From Pseudofabraea citricarpa (taxonomy: Eukaryota > Ascomycota > Leotiomycetes > Helotiales > Dermateaceae), in contig JAPWGK010000008.1 of assembly GCA_029641185.1 (NCBI GenBank), positions 1,302,001 to 1,366,000 of the forward strand: a stretch of DNA of 64,000 nucleotides. Direction: 5' to 3'. The position numbers and the translations under genes are program-made. This document shows, one piece after another, positions 10,584 through 23,022 of this stretch (its first letter is position 1; each line of letters opens with the position of its first letter). Below the pieces are notes generated by a model. That model ran no database searches and was not told where the DNA came from. It saw only the letters and a program-made list of their open reading frames with translations.

Positions 10584-11820
10584 ATGACTTCAGTATGTTC
10601 TTGCCTTTACATTTCATCATTTATCTGATAAATCCTAATGTTTACAAAGTACAATACAGATCCTCCAACAGCTGAATTTCTAGCCCAAAGCAGAGTTCTA
10701 GAATATCTCGCTGGCTGTATTGTTCCTCTGACCATTGCAACAATTTTTGTATGGGCACGAATCTACTCTCGCGCTGTAATACTGAGGATCTGGGGTGCTG
10801 ATGATATGTTGATCGCAATCTCATGGGTACCTTAAGCAACCATATTAACATTCCGTGCTCTGACTAACTTCTTATAGGCTTGCTCTGTAGTGTTGACTGC
10901 TCTCGATTGCTTGCTTATTCGTTACGGAGCTGGTAAACATATTCAGACATTGACTGTTGAGGTCGTTGTACCACAAAATATTCTAGCATACACTGTGCGA
11001 CTTTTCTACCAGCTTGTTCTAAGCACGACAAAACTCGGAATTTGTGCGTTTTATCTTCGAGTGTTCACGGATAGAAAGAGCACGTACATAATATGGGGTC
11101 TTATGGCATTCGTTATTCTCTTCACAATCCCGTTGCTTCTTGTCCAGATATTCCAATGCAAGCCGATCAGTGATGCATGGTCTCTCGACAGTCCCAATTG
11201 TCCTGTCGACGAGCTTACAGTTGTAAATATCACTGGAGTATTTAACATCCTTGGTGACGTGGTTCTATTGGTATTTGTGGTTCCTAAGATCCGTAAGTCC
11301 TCCGAAGAATCATAGATCATTCTGGTATTTACTCATACTCCTTCAGTCGCCCTGCAGATGGCTTCCCGGCAAAAGGTAGCGCTGTTAGCAATTCTTGCAA
11401 CGTCTTTGCTAGTTATCGTTGCATCTATCATTCGAACTCGATTGGTCGCAAAATTGGCCAACAGTCCAGATCCTTCTTGTGAGTCAGGGGACAAAGCATT
11501 GTTTCGAAGCCACTGAAATTCTAACAGGGGACAATGTGATAATCGGAATTTGGAGCCTTGTTGAGGTAAACACCGGCATTTTTTGTGCTTCTATTGCTAC
11601 CATCAAGCCTCTTATCCGTCAATTATTTCCTGGTCTTCTTTCCACACATGAAAAATCGTCGAAAACGTATGGGCAAGGCGGTGGGGGTTCCTATGGAATA
11701 GGCACGAAAAGTCGCACTCGCGACCGTGGATCGCAAGCATTCGAACTGCATAGTATTCAGGACAACGACAATTTATTTGAGTCTAAAGCAGAAGCAAAGA
11801 CAAAATCATGGGCGAGTTGA
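10584..11820 (+). CDS. Pth11-like fungal rhodopsin-domain membrane protein (putative receptor)
   Basis: Five exons (introns 10593-10649, 10827-10877, 11293-11346, 11479-11527, all GT-AG with good branch sites) give 341 residues. Exon 1 is only nine bases (Met-Thr-Ser). The protein has about seven hydrophobic helices. After helix 1 comes 'WGADDMLI', the Trp...Asp-Asp signature of the fungal rhodopsin/Pth11-like family, and helix 6 starts near 'SRQKVALLAI'. The C-terminal tail (about 95 residues) is polar with a glycine run. No N-terminal CFEM domain is present. Members act as plasma-membrane sensors that may couple to G proteins; the ligand is unknown. It lies between a transporter and a Zn2Cys6 regulator, both plausible partners. 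An alternative start at 10638 would avoid the tiny first exon, but the GTATGT donor supports 10584. Confidence 0.85.
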
Positions 11821-12530
11821 GGAAACCAGCCCATAGGTGACGGAGAAAGCGAAAGGCATGTGTTGGGTGGGCAAAATGGCAAAATGGACATCACAAAGAC
11901 TGTGGATATTACAGTAACAGACAGCAGAAATGCATTTTCAAATCCAGATGGGAATGGGGAAGGTTTGGAGAGATTTGAGCATTTCTAGAACATAATGGTT
12001 GTCATGTAGCGATAGTGTGTGACTGTTGGGTGCTGGAAGGGAAGGAAAGGGATGAACAGAAAATATGGAACATCCCGCCAAGACTTTTTGCGCAAGAAAA
12101 TAGATTGGTATCAGCATGTTTGGTTGACTGCCATGCAGATGTAGATGTTCAGGGGTAGACATCCTAGCATATGCTTGTTTAGCTAGAAGCGGAAAGATGA
12201 AATGTTAAGCGAGTTGGATGCAAGAATGATTTCTCCAACATCACGGAGTACTACCTCGTTATCCAGCTGCAACAACTTGAAAGTTCATGACAAAACCTCC
12301 CCTTTTCTCCAGCATCTACGATTAAACGCCATATCTCCTCTACCGAAAATCCCTAATCTCAAGAACAACGGCGCATATCAGATCTACTTTCATTTGGAAG
12401 TTGACTGGGAGCTGCCAATTGCGGTATTTGAAGATTCAATCCGATTCAGATCTTGTCGGCTCAGAGAAATAAGATTGATGAGGAATTCAGAGTATGGGCA
12501 GGTTGTTATTGAAACAAAATCTTCGGGAAC
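11821..12530. other. Intergenic region between receptor and Zn2Cys6 regulator
   Basis: About 0.7 kb with no convincing gene. It includes the 3' region of the receptor gene and the promoter of the regulator. An open frame (12202-12543, plus) overlaps the regulator's start but shows no family signature. Confidence 0.4.
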
Positions 12531-14923
12531 ATGTCTACAATGAATACTCCCGGTGCAAAACGACAACGGCTTACGAACGCATGCACGCAGTGTCGCAAGA
12601 GGAAAGTCAGATGCGATGAAGGGCTTCCAACTTGTAAGAACTGCAGGGAGAGAAACGAACAATGCATTACGACAGACCCTAGAAATCAAGCGACCGTAGC
12701 TATAAGACGCCGAACAGAAAACAAAGTGTCTTCATTGGCCTCAGTTGGGAAAGTACCGATACTTTTTGAAGAAAGATACAATGAAGGCTTGGAACCATGC
12801 AATTCGGATTTTGGATCTCATGTCGATCAGAAACAAGTTGACTCTAAGCATGTCACATGTGGGAACCATCAGCACACGACAGCGCATGATTCGCTGTTTG
12901 CAAGCAGGGCAGCCACGGATCTGCCTTGGTCTAACAGCACATTTCCCACCTCGATTTCTGCGAATTTTAGTTCTGTCCGCCACGAAAATGAGACCATTTT
13001 AGACCAAGGACCATTTGACCAAGAAATGATCATGAATACTGGACCCCATAGTAAAAGGAAATTCATCGGTGGAGGGACCTTGCAAGCATTATCCAAGCAT
13101 CTGGATTACTTCTTTGAAAAAAACGGATTTATGAAAATTGGAACAAAATTTGTACATGGGATGCAACATGCTGAGGAGTTCCCGCTGCCAAATCTCGGCT
13201 GTTCCATGAAGCTACCAGCTCTCCCACCACTCGCTCAGAGGAGAGTTTACCTAGAGTCGTTTTTGGATCGCATTCATCCCCTGTTTCCGATTCTGAATAT
13301 GGAAGCTTTCGCTCGTGACATAGAGATACTTGCAAACCGAAAGCTCACAGCCCTAAAACGAGATGAAGTCCCGTCTTTAGCCTGTGCGTATGCGCTATTT
13401 GCCCTGACCACCGATGAAAGTGCCGGGTTTTATACGGAAGCGGGTTGGGAGTACTTGGAGGCCGCTTTCAATTTGATGACTTACCTTGTCTCTGTGCCGT
13501 ATCTTACGTCAGTACAGGCACTGCTTCTTCTTACAATCGCGCTGCGAGCTCGCAATAAAGATGGCTGTGGTGGGTACTGTCTTTCCCAAGCAATTAGAAT
13601 TGCACAGTCTTTGGGGTTGCATCGAAATGTGGTACAGATCATGACAAATGGAAAGGAATCAACATTGTCTTACAACGAAGACGTCAAGTTAGACTCACGA
13701 ATTTGGTGCGTATGTTATTGCTTGGAGCAAGCTTATGGTCTAGAGATTGGACGCCCAACTTCAATCCGAGATATTGATTATGAAAAAATGGCTCCATTAA
13801 TGGAGCCCCCAGACAATACAAGCTTCCTCGGAATATGGGTTGGTCTTGCTCGGATTCAAAATCGACTTTATTCTGTGTTATATGAGCGCTCACCAGGGAC
13901 AGAAAGTGCGTCACATCTACTAAGCGATATCGGACGAATAGACAGAGAATTATGTGATTGGGCATCAAAAGTTGAGCCAGAAGAGATTCGGTGCGTAATT
14001 TTGAGAGCTTTATAGTTCGAAACTAATAATAAAGACCTTCCTTAGATCTCTTGTGCTCATTTAGAGAAATGCACTTGGCAACTTTTATCTCTACTAACTA
14101 TTTCCATACGTCAGTGCGCTTTCCTAGCCTAAATATCCAGTACGCGACATCGTGCTTACAATACATTCTCCAGACTTATAACTGTACATCAAGCGGCCCT
14201 TCTTCTCGACCCTCGAACTTACAAAGCACAAGTTGAAATTCACTGCTTTGCTGATCCTTCACGCCCTCGTTTACAGAGTAGTGAAATTATCCTAATAAAT
14301 TCGGCTCGCAAGATAGCCGATCTCCACATACGGCTCATTGACCAGAAAACCAGGTCCGGAATATTCACACTTACTTCATCCATGCTAGCCTTGATGATAC
14401 TCGGTTTTCATATCATGAAGGGTTCTGAACTCAATAGAAACAGAGCAGATCTCGAAGTGAGTTTTAATTTTCTTCATATGGCACACCTCAATTTGAAGCT
14501 AATTTCCATTTCAGCTACTAACAATTCTTTGCCGAGATGCCGAAACAAGATATGCTGAGTCTGGGCAGGATCCTAGGTTTGTTGAAGGTAGAATGAAATA
14601 TTTACCCGAAAAGAGGTCGGCAATGTGGGCTAATTCAGTTTGCCTTAGCTATCCCGATTCTTCAATCCCAAATTCAACAAGAGGTGCAGAGTCGGGCAGT
14701 AACTATTGAAATGGTCCCACCACCACGTAACAATACGCAAAATGGATATTTCGACACGAAGCAACACTCAGATTCTGCACAATTGCACGATAGTTGGAGC
14801 GATGGGGCTGCAGGATATATTGAAGACTGGTCTATGAATTTTGGAGACTTTGCATTAGCCGATCCTTGGAGATGGCTTCAACTTGATAATAATTCTGAGA
14901 CGGATAACCGATCAGCTTATTAA
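12531..14923 (+). CDS. Zn2Cys6 transcription factor with fungal-specific TF domain
   Basis: Five exons (introns 13991-14064, 14110-14173, 14457-14514, 14588-14648) give 711 residues. The N-terminal binuclear zinc cluster has Cys18, 21, 28, 35, 38 and 45 (CX2CX6CX6CX2CX6C) with the usual basic 'RKRKVRC'. The middle homology region (about residues 240-560) starts near 'YLESFLDRIHPLFPI' and includes 'ARNKDGCGGYCLSQAIRIAQ' and 'LGLHRN', typical of this domain. The later exons restore the expected 'LITVHQAALLL' and a C-terminal acidic/aromatic tail ('WSMNFGDFALADPW'), a possible activation region. It acts as a nuclear DNA-binding regulator. Its position beside a transporter and a receptor suggests it regulates them; that is inference. 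A reading of only the first exon would end at 14015 and lose about a third of the protein. The exon joins recover conserved sequence each time, which supports them. Confidence 0.88.
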
Positions 14924-15889
14924 AATCAGAGTATTGACAGCAGAGAATAAAGACTTCAAGTAAAATTATCATCTAACGACTTTCAAATTGACTGCTTCAT
15001 ACGAATGTGAATTACTGTATCGAATTTCTTTTAATGGGATATAATTCTTTGCAGCTGTAATTTCCAAAATCAATTCTTATTGAGTGTCATTAGATATGCT
15101 ATGACGTAAGATTGAGGCTTGTCTGCAAGAAATACTATTTGAGAGGAGCTTCATGACAATCGCATTGGGTTTCAAAATATTTGAAATGGTTTAATGGCCT
15201 TTTATCGTTATTCCGCTGAAGTGCTTTCCTATCACTCATTGCTCTAATGAAATAAAGACTAGAAGTACACGAGCGAGCGAGGATAATTTGTAAAGCTGAA
15301 CTGCAGCATTAGAACACAACTCGCATCAGAATGAAAGGATCATTTATCTTACCCAGGTAAAGAAGAGCTAATCATACGAAGCAGCAGGTCAGTTAGTCCA
15401 GATGAAACGGGAAATTACCGATCATGTTAATAGACATGTGGAGTCTGATAGGAAATGGATATGACAAAACGCCGGCTTGTGTTCAGGGCATGTGTTGCAA
15501 TAAGCCACCCTCGTCCCAAGACTAAGCGAGCCGGCTCTTTCTCATGTGTAAACTGTCTTGTATCCTCCACCCAAGAAGTTATCAACAATAACCAATCGCT
15601 CACTGCCAATTCTATTCTACTATACTTGTGCTATGGCGAATAGTCGGTAGGATAAATCCTTTATATGAATTCCTATAAGCCTGTTCTCCTTCTCACCTCA
15701 GTAATTGTGTCGCTTATTTTATGGCTGCTAATTTTCACAAAGCCATTTTTATTGATTTCATCAGTATGCGATGAATCTTTGATTCTCACTACATCAACAA
15801 TGTGAATTGTATGGTTCAAGAAATACATGACTGAAGAAAGTTTCATAGGCGGAGACGTTCAAATCTAATTGCCTTAACTGCAAGACAGC
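14924..15889. other. AT-rich intergenic region
   Basis: No coding signal found. It separates the regulator from the decayed carrier copy and might contain eroded N-terminal carrier sequence that I could not recognise. Confidence 0.35.
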
Positions 15890-16564
15890 GCGATGGCTAT
15901 ACGGAATGGATCATGGGTAACATTGCTTCGGGCGCTGTAAGAAATTTGTTTCATCAAATTCAAAGTGAAAATGAAAGAGAATCTGTTTTTATGCTTGTGC
16001 GAAAATAGGCCGCTGGAGCAACATCTTCCAGTTTTGTCTACTCGTTGGACTTTGCCCTAACACGCTTAGCGAATGATGCTAAGAACGCAACACATGGAGA
16101 GGCCCACCAGTTCAATGACCTGATAGAAAGCGCTTACAAATGATAACATTGCAGGGTTTTATCGTGGATTTATTCCCTCCCTGATAGGTATCATTATATC
16201 GAGGGCTGTACTTCGGTATATACAATTCCACCAAGCCTGTGATGGTGGTGGAGAGATTAGAAAACAAGTTTTTGGCCTTGTTCATGATGGGCTAGATCGT
16301 TACTACCGGGTCTGGAATTTCCGATTATCTGGTTGATACAGCGAGAAGGAGAATGATGATGACTTCCGAGAGGTAACGGCGGTGAGATACAAATCGTCCT
16401 GGCATGTTGCAAAGCAAATTGTTTCCCAGGAGGGACCCAGAGCGCTGTTCAAGGGCTATGGTGCAAACATACTTCGTGGGACTGCTAGTGCAGGGGTATT
16501 GGCACTATACGACAAAATGCAGCTACTCGTATTCGGCAAGCAGTTTAAGGGGGGCTCTGGCTGA
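15890..16564 (+). pseudogene. Decayed ADP/ATP carrier (mitochondrial carrier family) copy
   Basis: Broken frames match the second and third repeats of the mitochondrial ADP/ATP carrier. In order they are 'RQRDGY...GNIASGA', a canonical intron (15937-16008, GTAAGA...TAG), '[24 protein letters not shown]', 'GFYRGFIPSLIGIII', a TAG at 16293-16295 where the family has the Trp of 'GW.VTTG', then '[12 protein letters not shown]' (the family signature RRRMMM is coded at 16344-16361). A frameshift near 16365-16380 precedes an intact C-terminus, '[13 protein letters not shown]' to 'FKGGSG'. The whole first repeat (about 100 residues) is missing. Retention of an intron argues for duplication of genomic DNA and against a retrocopy. 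Several stops and the frame breaks make a functional carrier very unlikely. The functional housekeeping gene is presumably elsewhere. Confidence 0.85.
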
Positions 16565-17328
16565 AACCGCTGAATTCGGGCCTTATTTCTGATCGCGGAG
16601 TGAACATTGTGACTCTACTTATCATATTCTTTATTCTCTATTGTATCATTCTGTTCCACTGCTTTGCGGAATTAATTCCTGTTATACTGAAAATTATATA
16701 AATGAGTAGCGATTTTTCACTGTGTTGAATTCAAGCGACAGAGAGGCATCAATTTATGGAAATTTTACCTAAAATGGATTTGTCTAGATTTTCCAAGCCT
16801 TTTAACACTAAAATAAGGCTCCATATTTTAACCTTCGCATTTTACCTCGCCAATATGAGTTGAGTCCAGGCCAATGAAGCTCACTAAAACAGAATCCGAA
16901 GAAACACCGTCTGAAAATGTCTGAAATTCAGATATGAATCAAGAGAAATCCTCACAGTTCTTGAGAAGACCAAGATAACTAAAAGTATCCCACATAAGCA
17001 CAAGTTTGTCACGAGTAGGGTAAATATTTGGGACGATGAGTAATGTTAACCTCTAAAAAGGTGTGAGATTCTTCCTAGATATGCTTGCTATATACACTCC
17101 TTATACTCCCCGATCCAAAAGAAAGAAACAGTTATTGTTTGTCCAGCTCGCCAGCAATGTTCTACATCATACAGAGTACAAAAGTCATCCACGTAAATCA
17201 AAGGTGGGAAATGATATCCGGCAGCACGTCTTGCGTCCCGAAACTTGAGAAGAGAAAAGGAGTCCGAGGAAAGCAGAGACCCTGCAGAGATCCCCCGCTC
17301 CAGCAGAATAACCAGAGTCAGTTAAGAC
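16565..17328. other. Intergenic region
   Basis: AT-rich sequence with no supported gene. Its right part is the 3' flank of the GH16 gene, which reads towards it from the right. Confidence 0.4.
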
Positions 17329-18219
17329 CTAGTTGTTGTAAACGGCTACGTAGTCGATGTTCAGAGAAGCGCCGGGGACGGTGGCATTGCCGAGTGCCTC
17401 AGAGCCGAGGAAGTTGTTGGGGAATGCACCGCCCATAGCGAGGTTGAGGAGGATGAAGTGGCCGTGATCGACGGTAGCAGTCCAGGTCTCAGCCGGGAGA
17501 GAAGTCGAGAGGATCTCATGGAACTGAGTGCCATCGACCATCCATCTGAGGGCCTCAGTCTCGGTGGTGCGATCAACCTCGAAGGTGTATTCATGGAAGT
17601 TACCCTGGCAAGGCGAGCCGGGACATTCGAGGTTGTTGGCGATACCGTCTGATTCCTGGCAGGGTCCACCGGGTGCGACACCGCAGTGGAGAACACCCCA
17701 GACCTTGTTGATGCCGTTGACGTTCTCCATGATATCAAACTCGCCAACACCGGGCCAGTTCTGGTAGTTTCCTCGGTAGTTACCACCGAGAGTCCAGAAG
17801 GCAGGCCAGTAGCCGAGAGCTGCATCGCCTGTGATGTCAGGCATGCTGATGCTGGCCTGGATGCGCATCTTCTTTCCCTTCTGGGCCATGAAATCGGTGC
17901 GGACCGTTTCGATGCGGCCTGAGGTCCATCCTCCTGATGCATCACGGAGAGCAGTGATGGTGAGTGCGCCAGTGCCGCTCACAGCCAGGTTGGCTGGGTC
18001 GTTGGTGTAAACTTGTTTCTCGCCAGTTCCCCAGTTGGCAGGGCCGCCTGGATAACCAGTGCCGACATCAACGATCCAGTTGGCTGAGTTAGGAAGCGAG
18101 CCTGAAGTGCCGTTGAAATCTTCTCCCCAGGTCATCTGGAAGCCTTGGACGGAGGGGATGGCGGCATTGACAGCGACGAGCTGAGCAGCGAGAGTAGCGA
18201 AGAGAGCGTAGTGAACCAT
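17329..18219 (-). CDS. Secreted GH16 family glycoside hydrolase (endo-beta-1,3(4)-glucanase type)
   Basis: Single exon, 296 residues. Residues 1-19 form a signal peptide ('MVHYALFATLAAQLVAVNA'). The rest is one GH16 beta-jelly-roll domain. The active-site motif E160-F-D-I-M-E165 is intact (E160 nucleophile, D162 helper, E165 acid/base by family rule), preceded by the substrate-binding 'YWPAFWTLGG'. Four cysteines around 'LHCGVAPGGPC' and 'ECPGSPC' suggest a disulphide-stabilised loop. There is no GPI signal and no carbohydrate-binding module, so a soluble extracellular enzyme is expected, cutting mixed-linked or beta-1,3-glucans of plant or fungal walls. Lichenase-type and laminarinase-type activities cannot be separated from the sequence. 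High third-position GC suggests good expression. A TATA box lies about 210 bp upstream at 18431-18436. Confidence 0.93.
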   Translation of the reverse strand: MVHYALFATLAAQLVAVNAAIPSVQGFQMTWGEDFNGTSGSLPNSANWIVDVGTGYPGGPANWGTGEKQVYTNDPANLAVSGTGALTITALRDASGGWTSGRIETVRTDFMAQKGKKMRIQASISMPDITGDAALGYWPAFWTLGGNYRGNYQNWPGVGEFDIMENVNGINKVWGVLHCGVAPGGPCQESDGIANNLECPGSPCQGNFHEYTFEVDRTTETEALRWMVDGTQFHEILSTSLPAETWTATVDHGHFILLNLAMGGAFPNNFLGSEALGNATVPGASLNIDYVAVYNN

Positions 18220-21200
18220 GATGACTGTAGTATAACACCCGGTGCTTTGATTTGTGGAAGTGGTGTGATGAGAAGCGAAGTGAAAAGAAGGAATTCAAAA
18301 GCTGAAAGCGATAAAGAAGGAAGAGGAAGAATGTAGAAAGAAGGTAAGTGAGCAAGGAAGGTAAGGAAGGAATGGGTGGAAGTCTTCGATGAGGTGAAGA
18401 TGGTTATTCCAGAGAGTGTAACGACCTCTCTTTATACAATTGTTCTTCTCCGGTATACAGGTGAAGGTCTTTGCCAAGTATCCATGGCCAAGTCAAAGGA
18501 TGGCTTTGTCAGTTTGATAGATATTAGATCAGGTGTTCATCCTCTCACTGACCGTCGCCGACCTCGAATCCTTTGGCTTACAGTTCTCGGGATTAAACTT
18601 CGCCAGTGCTGACCTCGTCCATAATCTCCAAGAGGCACTTGTCTATGTTTTTCAGTAAGTCATCCTTGATCCGGACCGAATACATCAACAGAAGAACTCT
18701 TAACAACACTTACAAATCAATTTAGTAATGAAAATACCGAGTCATTTTCACAAAAGTCCTCAGAAGCATCAGTACTTTCTCTCCCCATACCCCTTAAGCG
18801 AGCTTCCTCATCTCCCTCCTCCCAGTAAACATGCAGCAAACCAAAAACGACCGTTTCAAACAAATTGCCCATCCCACATAGCACATAAGAAACACAGAAA
18901 GGAATATCAGCCAAACTCCAGGAAGCTCAACCCTCCAACTGGGCAGCTAAGAGCCAGGGGGGTCTGATAAACATGAACGGCGGGTTAGTGCCCATCATGG
19001 AAGATCAGATGCAAACAGGGGGATCTAGAATCGAAAGAATACCAGTATTAATCTAGATGAGGAAACAAGCTTAAATCCGCACCCCTGTCTATCCTTGTCT
19101 GGGTGGGAGCCAAAAGAAATCGAGAGGTCCCGTTCCAGGTGGTCATTTGTACGAAAGGAGTAATAGCGTTTGGGGAATATAGAGGAGTTCATCAGAACGA
19201 ACGACTAAAAAAGACACTTGGGCCCGTTTCAGCAGACCGAACGGGGGAGGCAAGCAAAGAAAGGGAAATCAGCCTGTCGAGCCTCGCCTCCAGATGGCCC
19301 CCTCGCAAAAGTTTAAATAGATGAGAGTGGTAGTTGCTGCATCTCAGGTACATTACCGTGTGGCAGGAATCAAACAAATGAGAAATTCTCCGAGGTAAGG
19401 GGGCACGGGGCAGGGGTATATGCTATGCATACCATACCTACCGTTACCCCTCCCCTCCTACCTCCCCCTCCCTTCGCGAGCTCGCTTCCCCAGATCCCAA
19501 AATGCCCAAGTCCCGATACCGATACCCGTAGCCTAACCAAGCAATATACCAAGCTTTTATTAATCAAGATCCAACATGACATTTTTTCGGCCGATCGTTC
19601 TAGAAACCGCACTAAGACAATGTTTCCTCAGATCAGAGATGACTGAAATGACAAGATGGCGCGTCTCTCGGTTTGAATCCGTATTCGGGAAAATAACAGT
19701 GACAGCGGGCTAATTCCAAGGATGTTTAACGCTCACTCAGATGTACTGTTCTTACTACGAGATACGCTTGAAAACTACCAAAAACAAATCGCATAAGAGG
19801 TGTACGGATACAGTGAATTTAGAAAGAATCCTCCTCGCTTCGTTCCGTTTCCGCTCCCTCTCTCTCTATCTATTGCGCCTCTCTTGTGCTGTTTTACTTC
19901 ATCCCAAATCCCCAATCCGTCGGCTGCGGCTCGCTAAGAGGGCGACAATGCTTCAAGAACCGAACCGCAGCCCAAAGCTTAATAAACGGTAGGCAGGATT
20001 CTGTATCGTACGACAGTGAACCAAAAGCCACGATACGAGAAGTGGTCTTGCTTGGGTACTAGATATATTGCTATTGTTTGATGACGTCAGTGTAGCTAAC
20101 GTCGGGTGAAAAACAGGAAGTTTCATTCTTCGTAAGATACAAGTATTATTCAGCATCTTTACCCTACCGTTTACTAATAAGAGCCCCTCCTAGCAAGACT
20201 TAACGTAAACTACTAACTAAGCCCAAATACGGACATTAAAAAAATCATCTACAAGTGAAAAAATACCGGCAAAGTCTAACAATTCCTTTTCGAACTTTTC
20301 TACCTTAAAATTTCTCCTCGCCAAAGAAAAGAAACGATTTTTCAAAGGAGAAAATAAAAGCGAGGAAGAGAAAGGAAGAAAAACAATGATTTATACTCAC
20401 TGCTTCCATAAGCAAGCAACTTAGATATCCATCCATAGCAAACCATCAACCACAATCCCCCAATACCTCATCTCCCCCTCCTACCCCAAAAATAAACACA
20501 CACACATGAAGACAAGAGCACGGAAGCACCCCCTCCCTGCCTCTCCGCAAATCTCCATCCCAAAATCCCCCAAACCTACATTAAACCCTCACAAGAAAAC
20601 AAAAAAACAAAAGACAAACAAACTCATCCATCCCATCTCAACCCAAAAATACCTCGCCTCGCTTCGTTTCGCTTGATAAAACAGCATCCTCCCCCTCCCC
20701 CCCGTCAGATCCTCCTCGTTTCTCAAAACACTCACACACACCGTCTATCGAGATCAGGACAGGGATGTTCTACTGCACAACTGCACAAGACGGTGGGTTA
20801 TTCTTTTTGTACCTTCCTTCCTCTGTTCTTTTGACACTTCTTGGCAAACAACCAACCCGCTCCGAGTCCTCGAGTCCTCGATTCTTCGTTTTCGAATAGA
20901 GTGCGTGGTATAAAAGCCAAACAACAAGGTCCCGTGGTGCACTTCAGGCAACGCAGATACAAAGCAGAGCATAATAAGAACCAAGCACAAGCACAAACCA
21001 CAAACCCAACTCTTTTTTACGAGTTACGAAGAAGAAGAAAAATGCTATTCGATACGAGAAAGAGTATGCACCCACGTCATTGGGTTTCTATTTCATAAAT
21101 CATTCATAATAAGAAAAATTTCCGCGCTTCACTTCACTAATCCATCATTCCCTTCCAATCGCACTCATCTCTTCTCACAATTCCTCCTCTTAAATCATGT

Positions 21201-21223
21201 CTGCTGGCTACCACTTCTTTAGT
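18220..21223. other. 3-kb intergenic region, pyrimidine/purine-rich tracts
   Basis: No protein-coding gene recognised. The left part is the GH16 promoter. The right part (about 20400-21200) is C/A-rich with short CA and GAAAA-type runs and could include a long 3' untranslated region of the epimerase gene, which is transcribed towards it. No tRNA cloverleaf was found. Confidence 0.4.
18431..18436 (-). promoter_or_regulatory. TATA box of the GH16 gene
   Basis: Reads TATAAA on the minus strand, 212 bp before the ATG. It predicts a 5' leader of roughly 180 nt. Confidence 0.45.

Positions 21224-23022
<1,799 letters not shown>

Noticed and set aside
12202..12543. 113-codon open frame just before the Zn2Cys6 regulator
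   Set aside because: Overlaps the regulator's start in another frame, is not similar to any family I know, and sits where the promoter should be.
19655..19695. T-arm-like sequence GGTTTGAATCC suggesting a tRNA
   Set aside because: The T stem does not pair over five bases and I could find no D arm, anticodon arm or acceptor stem around it.
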